Assembly: GCA_964605185.1 (NCBI GenBank)
Contig: CAZSBF010000153.1
Location: 1 to 6,558, forward strand
Length of the DNA stretch: 6,558 bases
Origin: JACRIM01 sp964605185
Lineage (GTDB): Bacteria > Planctomycetota > Phycisphaerae > UBA1845 > UTPLA1
Reading direction: 5' to 3'
Made by a program: the position numbers and the translations under genes. Under the pieces are notes generated by a model, which was not told the origin of the DNA, did no database searches, and saw only the letters and a program-made list of their open reading frames with translations. Positions 1 through 5,520 of the stretch are shown one piece after another; the stretch's first letter is position 1; each line of letters opens with the position of its first letter.

Positions 1-1105
1 GCACCAGAGCGGCCCGTAGGCGTTCGCCGCCCACCCGGTTGGCACGGCCGACTTCACAGTAATAGTCCCACTCATCGTCGGTGAACTCGCGACAGCAGCC
101 GAAGTCGATGACGCCGAATCGACCATCGCGAAGGAACAAATAATTGCCGGGGTTGGAGTCCGCATACCAAAGCCGGGCCGCGTGTGCGATTCGAAACGAC
201 GCCCGCATCATCAATGTGCCCATGCGGTCCCGTTCGGCTTGCGACCGATGAGTGCTCAGGTAGTCATCCAGATGTACACCATCAAGCCATTCCATGGTCA
301 GAACGCGCTCCGACGAGTACTGCTCGTACGGAGCGGGAATGACGATCCCCTCGTCGTCGCGAAAGACGGCTCGGGCCTTGCGTAGATTGGCGGCCTCGCA
401 GCGATAGTCTGCCTCAAGAAGGAGCATTTGGTGAATGTCCTTCCATTGAGCACGAAGGCTGTCCCATGCCCGCGTCAGACGCATCGGGGACATGATGGCG
501 AGCAATGATGAAATGTCGGAGTCGATGGTGCGGGCGATACCGGGGTATTGGATCTTTACTGCGACTAACTCTCCGGACTTCAAACGGGCACGATGTACCT
601 GTCCCAATGACGCGGCGGCGCATGCTTGCGTGTCAAACTCCGCGAACAGGTCTTCCGGGTCGGCGCCGAGTTCGTTCCGTACCATTTCGCGCAGCAGAGC
701 AAAGTGCATCGGCGGCGCTTCGAAATTCAACTGCCCAAGCGCGTCGGCAAGCTCCGTGACCAGTACATTCGGATAATTCGCCATCGTCTGGCCGATCTTG
801 ATGGCGACTCCGCGCAGGTATCCCATGGTCGAAACAAGATGCAGGGCAGCGCGCAGCCGGGCCTCGTTAAGTGAATGCGCCCTGGCCTCTGGTGAGGCGT
901 ACCCACTGCGTACCCAATAAGCGAAATAGGCCAGAGCAATCTTTGCCTGAAGCGTGCCGAATGCCCAGAATCGACGGAGTCGCCTAACGGGGACCGGTTT
1001 ACCCGCAAGCGACTGATAGATGATGGACAGTTCGTCTTGGGGCATGGTCTCGCTCTGCATCTCCGATGGTAGGGCGGCAACCAGTTCTTGAACGTTAAGC
1101 GACAT
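1..1105 (-). CDS. ABC1/AarF/UbiB-family atypical protein kinase-like protein (3' end cut by window edge)
   Basis: The frame is open from ATG at 1105 to the left edge, giving 368 residues with no stop. Family members usually have about 430-560 residues, so the C-terminus is missing. ABC1 landmarks appear in order: the KxGQ motif as KIGQ at 103-106, the Ala-rich loop AAASLGQ at 163-169, the VAVK lysine K184, the ExD pair E231/D233 followed by EAAN at 237-240, the catalytic-loop equivalent ADSNPGN at 315-321, and DFG at 334-336. In characterised relatives (UbiB, COQ8/ADCK3) these residues build an unusual ATP-binding kinase or ATPase fold that supports ubiquinone or other isoprenoid-lipid metabolism at the membrane. 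The exact substrate of this protein cannot be read from sequence. The start overlaps the end of tetR by 11 bases and has a strong ribosome binding site inside tetR, so the two are very likely co-translated. The loop motif differs from the bacterial UbiB form (ADPHPGN), which suggests a distinct subfamily rather than true UbiB. The family call is firm; the role is inferred. Confidence 0.9.
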   Translation of the reverse strand, partial: MSLNVQELVAALPSEMQSETMPQDELSIIYQSLAGKPVPVRRLRRFWAFGTLQAKIALAYFAYWVRSGYASPEARAHSLNEARLRAALHLVSTMGYLRGVAIKIGQTMANYPNVLVTELADALGQLNFEAPPMHFALLREMVRNELGADPEDLFAEFDTQACAAASLGQVHRARLKSGELVAVKIQYPGIARTIDSDISSLLAIMSPMRLTRAWDSLRAQWKDIHQMLLLEADYRCEAANLRKARAVFRDDEGIVIPAPYEQYSSERVLTMEWLDGVHLDDYLSTHRSQAERDRMGTLMMRASFRIAHAARLWYADSNPGNYLFLRDGRFGVIDFGCCREFTDDEWDYYCEVGRANRVGGERLRAALV

Positions 1106-1706
1106 GGGTGTCCTCCGAAGTGGCGCTCGATTCCAGCGAATGAACAAAAAGCTTCATGGAGCGGTCGAGCAGGGCCAGCGTGTCCTCTTGATGCGGCGAA
1201 TCATCCCGCGTCCAAAAGGTCAAAACCGCGACGTACAGTCCCCAGTAGAGGTGCAGCGTGGCCGCATCCACGTTGACGTGCCCGGCGGCATGCAATAGAC
1301 GTCCCACCGTTTCAAGATGAAGCGATCGAAAGGACGGACAGCCATCGCAAACATTTGTGAATGGAGAAAGAGATCGCTCAATCACTGGATGAATGTACGA
1401 TCGATGCTCCTTTAACACTCGAAGTCCGGAGGCGACATGCGAAAACAGTTGCTCCTCCAGTGATTGGCCCTTGCCGCATAGCTCCTCAAACGAGGTCTCT
1501 CCGCCGATCAGGGCCTCGGATACCAAAGCCGTGACCAGTGCCTCTTTGGTCTCGAAGTAATTAAAAAGCGTTCCTGAAGCGATGCCCGCTTTCGACGCGA
1601 GGTCGCGGGTGGTTGTTGCTTCAAACCCATTTTTTGACAACAACTTACGCGCCGAACTGACAATTCGTTGACGGGTCGCATCGCGTTGTGCCTGGGTGAC
1701 TCTCAT
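1095..1706 (-). CDS. TetR/AcrR-family transcriptional regulator
   Basis: This 203-residue protein has the normal TetR length. The N-terminal DNA-binding domain covers about residues 10-58. The helix-turn-helix lies around 34-57 and ends in the typical GTLFNYFETKEAL stretch (45-57). The C-terminal ligand and dimer domain is all-helical and divergent. It contains a WTRDDSP segment (165-171) followed by a helix like LLDRSMKLFV (179-188), a pattern I associate with TetR regulators next to ABC1 kinases. A CxxC pair (C120, C123) is present and could be structural or sensory, but this is unproven. The start ATG has GAGGG five bases upstream. A promoter with a palindromic operator precedes it, so autorepression is likely. 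The gene overlaps the downstream ABC1 kinase gene by 11 bases, which makes the kinase the most likely regulated target. The inducing ligand is unknown; a lipid or other hydrophobic compound is a guess from the kinase family. Confidence 0.93.
   Translation of the reverse strand: MRVTQAQRDATRQRIVSSARKLLSKNGFEATTTRDLASKAGIASGTLFNYFETKEALVTALVSEALIGGETSFEELCGKGQSLEEQLFSHVASGLRVLKEHRSYIHPVIERSLSPFTNVCDGCPSFRSLHLETVGRLLHAAGHVNVDAATLHLYWGLYVAVLTFWTRDDSPHQEDTLALLDRSMKLFVHSLESSATSEDTHVA
1111..1116 (-). promoter_or_regulatory. Ribosome binding site of the ABC1 kinase gene
   Basis: On the minus strand GGAGGA lies five bases before the ATG at 1105, inside the last codons of tetR. It is a near-perfect Shine-Dalgarno sequence. 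It fixes the kinase start at 1105 rather than at a downstream ATG, and it supports translational coupling with tetR. Confidence 0.75.
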
Positions 1707-1711
1707 GTTGA

Positions 1712-1716
1712 CCCTC
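1712..1716 (-). promoter_or_regulatory. Ribosome binding site of tetR
   Basis: On the minus strand GAGGG is followed by the five-base spacer TCAAC and the ATG at 1706. It begins immediately after the operator palindrome, so bound repressor would sit directly against the translation start region. Confidence 0.6.
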
Positions 1717-1738
1717 TAATATGACTGTGCTCATATTA
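1717..1738. promoter_or_regulatory. Palindromic operator O1 of tetR (probable autoregulatory site)
   Basis: Two perfect 8-base arms, TAATATGA and TCATATTA, are separated by six bases. The 22-base size and symmetry are typical of TetR-family operators. The site overlaps the proposed -10 box and covers the expected transcription start, so binding would block transcription of tetR and the ABC1 gene. Binding by the adjacent TetR is inferred from position. Confidence 0.7.
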
Positions 1739-1763
1739 TGGATCATAAAGACCCCGAAGTCAA
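1735..1763 (-). promoter_or_regulatory. Sigma70-like promoter of tetR-ABC1 operon
   Basis: On the minus strand TTGACT (-35, 1763-1758) is followed by a 17-base spacer and CATAAT (-10, 1740-1735). Each box matches the consensus at five of six positions. Transcription would start near 1728, giving a leader of about 22 bases. The -10 box overlaps operator O1. Confidence 0.65.
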
Positions 1764-1769
1764 GAAGAA

Positions 1770-1785
1770 ACTGAGCATGCTCATA
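1770..1785. promoter_or_regulatory. Second palindromic site O2 upstream of the tetR promoter
   Basis: A perfect 12-base palindrome, TGAGCATGCTCA (1772-1783), lies upstream of the -35 box. Read on the minus strand, its left half TATGAGCA is identical to the left half of O1 in the same register about the dyad centre. The dyad centres are 50 bases apart. This suggests a second, weaker binding site for the same regulator, possibly cooperative. It is inferred from sequence similarity only. Confidence 0.45.
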
Positions 1786-1817
1786 ATAAATTTTTCCAGG
1801 GCCGATTCGGTGCACGA

Positions 1818-3326
1818 CTAGTCGTCGCGTTGGTCAGGACGGGTACTCGGCGACTTTCCGGCGAATTTGTCCCCCATCTCCTTCATTATCGCCCGAAACG
1901 GCTTCGTAAACATGATCGTCCCGTGGTCCTTCCCCGGTACGATGATCACCCGTGCATCGCTTCCCAGTTTCTCCAACTCGTCCTTAAGGATTTGCGTTGC
2001 GCCTTCGAGGAAGAAGTTGTCCTCATCGCCCATGATGACAGTCAGCTTGCCCTTGAGCTTCGGGCCGATCGTGGGCCACTCTTTTTTCAATTTCTCCACG
2101 ATGTCGTAACGCTTCCATGCTTCCATCGTCTTCCTGTCGAGTTCGCCGGTCTTGCGATCCCACAGCTTCCGGGGCATACGATTCTTCCCGCGCGGGCTGA
2201 ACACCGCCTCAAATGAAAAATACTGATCGCCCGGCCCCAGCACCTCCTCGGCCCTGCACGAATCGCGAACCACTACGATGGTCTTTCCGCCGCGCCTCAT
2301 CATTGGGCGCAGTTCACCATCCGGCAGCGTATAGAAATTCGTCTTGGGGTCATAAAGGTCCATCCCGCAAAAGTCTTTAAACGTCACCGGATCGGGCGAC
2401 GTCGACCACACGCCGCCGAAATAGTCGGGGTACGCCACCTGCAGCCACAAACTGCTCCATCCGCCCGACGAATGCCCCGTGAGAAACCTCGCCCGCGATT
2501 CGGGGATCAGCCGAAACTCCTTCTCCAGATGCGGGATGAACTCCTCCGTCAGCGCCTTGCCCCACGGCCCGTTGTTGTCCGAGTCGGCCCAGACGTGGTG
2601 CCCCAGGGCCCACATGCCGTCGAGTCCGATCTTGACCATCGGCACGCCGGGCTTGCCATACATCGACGCCATCATGGCCGATTGCGTCTCGTCACCGCCG
2701 AATCCGGGGATGACGTAGATGGCTGGAAAGGTGGCATCCTTGCCTTCGTCAAACTCGACGGGCGGCATCACGATCGCGCTCATCATGATGTCGTGATGGT
2801 GAAAGTCGGAGAGTAGTTTGCTCTTGAGTTCGACGTGCTTGGCCCGCGGCGGCAACGGCTGATCCTTCGACTCCTTTACCACCTTGGAGATGGACAGTTC
2901 GATGACGCCGCCCTCATCAGGGTCAAGCTCCATCTTGATCGGCTTGGAATACAAATTGCCGACGGCCTTACCCGAGTGCGGCGCATCAGGGTTGACGTGC
3001 ATGACCGCCTGGATCGCGTACTTCTTCGCCGGCAGATCATTCAGGTCATAAGGAAACCCGGTGACATCGGTCAGCGTGAGAGCTTCGCCGGGTTTCCAAT
3101 CCTTAACGTTGGCCCCAAACATCGGCTGCCGGCTGGTCCACGATTGCTGAAGGCGCGGCTGCTTGCCGAAGTCATCGGACATGAAGATCAACACGCGGCC
3201 GCTAAACGGCTCGGACCGGACCTTCTCGTCAAATGTGAGTTGAAACGAAAGCCCATCGCCGGCAAGTGCAGCCGACGGCACAAGGAACAGAACGGAAAGG
3301 CCGAGGGAGCGAATGAAGGTCTTCAT
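1818..3326 (-). CDS. Secreted esterase of the alpha/beta-hydrolase fold (esterase D-like, PF00756 type)
   Basis: This 502-residue protein starts with a signal peptide (about 1-22, Lys/Arg then a hydrophobic core, cleavage after ALA), so it should act in the periplasm or outside the cell. Residues about 23-165 form a separate N-terminal domain, probably beta-rich, including a segment resembling the 'YAIQAVMHVN' strand seen in related two-domain esterases. The hydrolase domain runs from about 170 to 490. The nucleophile elbow GHSSGG at 284-289 gives S286. The acid is probably D434 or D436 in GDEDNFF, and the histidine is H468 in GKDHGT. The natural substrate is not evident; enterochelin esterase-like, carbohydrate-ester and polyester relatives all share this fold. 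Exactly two cysteines (C320, C357) remain in the mature protein and may form a disulfide. There is no other in-frame start nearby and no clear Shine-Dalgarno sequence. The gene is divergent from the S46 peptidase, and the two exported hydrolases share one intergenic region. Confidence 0.85.
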   Translation of the reverse strand: MKTFIRSLGLSVLFLVPSAALAGDGLSFQLTFDEKVRSEPFSGRVLIFMSDDFGKQPRLQQSWTSRQPMFGANVKDWKPGEALTLTDVTGFPYDLNDLPAKKYAIQAVMHVNPDAPHSGKAVGNLYSKPIKMELDPDEGGVIELSISKVVKESKDQPLPPRAKHVELKSKLLSDFHHHDIMMSAIVMPPVEFDEGKDATFPAIYVIPGFGGDETQSAMMASMYGKPGVPMVKIGLDGMWALGHHVWADSDNNGPWGKALTEEFIPHLEKEFRLIPESRARFLTGHSSGGWSSLWLQVAYPDYFGGVWSTSPDPVTFKDFCGMDLYDPKTNFYTLPDGELRPMMRRGGKTIVVVRDSCRAEEVLGPGDQYFSFEAVFSPRGKNRMPRKLWDRKTGELDRKTMEAWKRYDIVEKLKKEWPTIGPKLKGKLTVIMGDEDNFFLEGATQILKDELEKLGSDARVIIVPGKDHGTIMFTKPFRAIMKEMGDKFAGKSPSTRPDQRDD

Positions 3327-3444
3327 GGCACAATTGTAATCGACGGATTGCGATCCGGGTGCTGTTGGGTCAGCCTCCTTTCTCCGTTAGACTAGGTAGC
3401 GTCGCGTCTGTGAGCCGGACGCCTGTTTCATTCGGGAGATACCC
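3327..3444. promoter_or_regulatory. Divergent promoter region between esterase and S46 peptidase
   Basis: This 118-base region carries the start signals of both flanking genes. For the plus strand, TTGGGT (3365-3370), a 17-base spacer and TAGACT (3388-3393) form a moderate sigma70-like promoter. For the minus strand, TACAAT (3338-3333) lies only six bases before the esterase ATG, with no recognisable -35 box. No long palindrome that would indicate a shared operator is visible. Confidence 0.4.
3434..3438 (+). promoter_or_regulatory. Ribosome binding site of the S46 peptidase gene
   Basis: GGGAG lies six bases before the ATG at 3445. It supports this start, which also yields a proper signal peptide. 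Confidence 0.6.
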
Positions 3445-5517
3445 ATGGTCCGCCGCGTCGTACTTGCCGTTGTTTCCTGTGCCGTCCTGGCGACATTCGC
3501 CCATGCCGATGAAGGCATGTGGCTGCTTAATAAGTTGCCTAAAGAGGAATGGAAGCAAAAGTACGGCTTCACCCCAACGGATGAATGGACAAACCACGTG
3601 CGAATGTCCTGCGTCCGCATCGGCGCCGGCGGCTCCGGCTCGTTCGTGTCGCCCGACGGCCTGATTATGACCAATCACCACGTCGCGTCGGATGCCATCG
3701 GCGACGTATCCGACGAAAAGCACGATTACTCGCGCGACGGGTTTTACGCCCGCACCAAGGCCGACGAACTAAAGTGCCCGAACATGGAGATCGACGTCCT
3801 CATGCAGATCGAGGACGTTACCGCGAAGGTCAACGCCGGCATCACCACGGACATCGCGCCTGCAGACGCACAGGCCATGCGAAAAAAAGCCAAGGCCGAA
3901 ATCGAGAAGAGTGCGAAGGAGAAAACCGGCTTTCAGCCCGAGATCGTCACACTCTATCAGGGGGCACGTTTCAACCTCTACCTATACAAGCGTTACACGG
4001 ATGTGCGACTTGTCTTCGCCCCCGAGCAGCAGATTGCATTCTTCGGCGGCGACAACGACAACTTCGAATACCCGCGTTTCAATCTCGACTGCGCGTTTCT
4101 CCGTGCCTACGAAAACGACAAGCCAGCCAAGATCGAACACTACCTTAAGTGGAGCGCGTCCGGTCCGAAGGAAGGCGAACTCATCTTCGTCGCCGGCCAT
4201 CCCGGCCGAACCCAGCGGCTTTACACCATGGACCACCTGCGCTTCCTGCGTGATGTCTATGCCCCGATGGTGCTGACGGCCCACAATCAGCGCGAAGTCG
4301 GCCTGATCAACTTCATGGCGCGAAGTTCCGAAGCCTATCGCATCGGCAAGGAAGACTTGTACGGCGTGCAGAACAGCCGAAAGGCCTACTGCGGCATTCA
4401 CTCGGGCCTCCTCGATGAGCGCCTGATGATGCGAAAGCAGGCCGCCGAGGACAAACTGCGTGCCTTCGTGAACGCCGATCCAAAGCGCAAGGTGGCATAT
4501 GCGTCCGCATGGACCGAGCTTTCAACCGCGATTAACGACGTCCGGCCGTACTACGCTGAGTACTTCCTGATCGAAAATCGCCGAGCCAACCTCTGCCGCC
4601 ACTTCGACATCGCCCGCAAACTCGTCCGCGCCGCCGATGAAAAGCGCAAGCCCGATGGCGAACGTCTGGAGGAGTATCGCGAAGCCAACCTGGCTACGCT
4701 GGAACTCGGCCTGTTCTCCGCTGCCCCGATCTACGACGATCTGGAGCAATTCAAGTTTGAGGACGGCCTGATTCGGCTCGGCCGCTTCCTCGGCGGCGAC
4801 CATCCGTTCATGAAAACTGCGCTCGCCGGAAAAGACGCCCACACCCGCGCGGTCGAATTGATCGCCGGCACCAAGCTCAAAGACATCGCCTTTCGCAAGA
4901 AGCTATACGAAGGCGGCAGTGCGGCCATTGCCGAAAGCGATGACCCGATGATTCGATTCGCCCGCGAGGCCGATGCCCCGGGCCGCAAGGTGCGAAAGCA
5001 GTACGAAGATCGCTTTGAAAGCGTGGAGCGATCGGCCTACGCCCGAATCGCCCAAGCCACCTTCGACATGTCCGGCGAATCCGTTTATCCCGATGCGACC
5101 TTCACCCTGCGACTCAACGATGGCACAGTCAAGGGATTCGACGACGCAGGCAGTCGCGTCCCTGCCATCACCACGTTTGCCGGGCTCTATGAGCGCGCCG
5201 CCCAGCACAACAACACGCCACCCTTCGATCTGCCTAAGCGCTGGGCAGATGGCAAATCAAAGATCGATCTCTCCAAGCCGTTTAACTTCATCAGCACCAA
5301 CGACATCATCGGCGGCAACTCCGGCAGCCCCATGTTTAATGAAAGGGCCGAGGTAACCGGCCTGGTGTTCGACGGCAACCTTCCCAGCCTGGTGTGGGAT
5401 TTCATCTTCGACATGGAGAAAGGCCGCGCTGTCGGCGTTCACTCGGCGGCCATCATTGAAGCCTTGACCAAGCTATACGACGCCGCGCCGCTGGCCCGCG
5501 AAATTATCGGGAAGTAA
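3445..5517 (+). CDS. S46-family dipeptidyl-peptidase (DPP7-like), secreted
   Basis: This serine exopeptidase of family S46 should remove dipeptides from the N-terminus of oligopeptides in the periplasm. Its 690 residues are close to the usual 700-720. A signal peptide covers 1-21 (cleavage after AHA), followed by the family's characteristic DEGMW mature start. The trypsin-like triad is complete: H79 in TNHHV, D215 in RFNLD, and S626 in GGNSGSP. By comparison with structurally studied S46 enzymes, N206 matches the Asn that holds the substrate amino terminus, the neighbouring Trp is replaced by F207, and D643 is kept. The residue 18 after the catalytic Ser is G644. Gly here marks DPP7-type preference for hydrophobic or broad P1 residues, while Arg marks the Asp/Glu-specific DPP11. 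The central part (about 270-560) corresponds to the helical cap domain. The overall sequence is closer to the subtype I know from Planctomycetota and Acidobacteriota than to the Porphyromonas enzymes. The next gene starts three bases after its stop, so co-transcription is likely. Confidence 0.93.
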   Translation: MVRRVVLAVVSCAVLATFAHADEGMWLLNKLPKEEWKQKYGFTPTDEWTNHVRMSCVRIGAGGSGSFVSPDGLIMTNHHVASDAIGDVSDEKHDYSRDGFYARTKADELKCPNMEIDVLMQIEDVTAKVNAGITTDIAPADAQAMRKKAKAEIEKSAKEKTGFQPEIVTLYQGARFNLYLYKRYTDVRLVFAPEQQIAFFGGDNDNFEYPRFNLDCAFLRAYENDKPAKIEHYLKWSASGPKEGELIFVAGHPGRTQRLYTMDHLRFLRDVYAPMVLTAHNQREVGLINFMARSSEAYRIGKEDLYGVQNSRKAYCGIHSGLLDERLMMRKQAAEDKLRAFVNADPKRKVAYASAWTELSTAINDVRPYYAEYFLIENRRANLCRHFDIARKLVRAADEKRKPDGERLEEYREANLATLELGLFSAAPIYDDLEQFKFEDGLIRLGRFLGGDHPFMKTALAGKDAHTRAVELIAGTKLKDIAFRKKLYEGGSAAIAESDDPMIRFAREADAPGRKVRKQYEDRFESVERSAYARIAQATFDMSGESVYPDATFTLRLNDGTVKGFDDAGSRVPAITTFAGLYERAAQHNNTPPFDLPKRWADGKSKIDLSKPFNFISTNDIIGGNSGSPMFNERAEVTGLVFDGNLPSLVWDFIFDMEKGRAVGVHSAAIIEALTKLYDAAPLAREIIGK
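5509..5514 (+). promoter_or_regulatory. Probable ribosome binding site of the TMTC-like gene
   Basis: GGGAAG lies in the last codons of the S46 gene, six bases before the ATG at 5521. It is a modest Shine-Dalgarno match, but it supports that start and translational linkage to the upstream gene. Confidence 0.4.
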
Positions 5518-5520
5518 TTA

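Noticed and set aside
182..1080. Several short plus- and minus-strand open frames in the left 1.1 kb.
   Set aside because: They overlap the ABC1 kinase frame, which is uninterrupted over 368 codons and carries all family motifs in order.
1814..1825. Perfect 12-base palindrome ACGACTAGTCGT spanning the esterase stop codon, considered as a terminator.
   Set aside because: It has no loop and no following T-run on the minus strand, so it is not an intrinsic terminator. Short palindromes of this size occur by chance. No clear terminator is visible between the esterase and tetR.
3374..3381. Strong Shine-Dalgarno-like AAAGGAGG on the minus strand in the divergent region.
   Set aside because: No ATG, GTG or TTG lies at usable spacing downstream, and the esterase start is about 50 bases away. 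It is probably incidental.
2377..3395. Long plus-strand and alternative-frame open frames opposite the esterase gene.
   Set aside because: They lie antisense to a well-supported gene with clear catalytic motifs, and their translations are Arg-, His- and Pro-rich without family resemblance. They are GC-rich shadow frames.
3585..4401. Alternative frames within the S46 peptidase, including a 187-residue Arg-rich frame.
   Set aside because: The S46 frame has the signal peptide, catalytic triad and normal length. The other frames have low-complexity Arg/His composition typical of shifted reading of GC-rich coding DNA.
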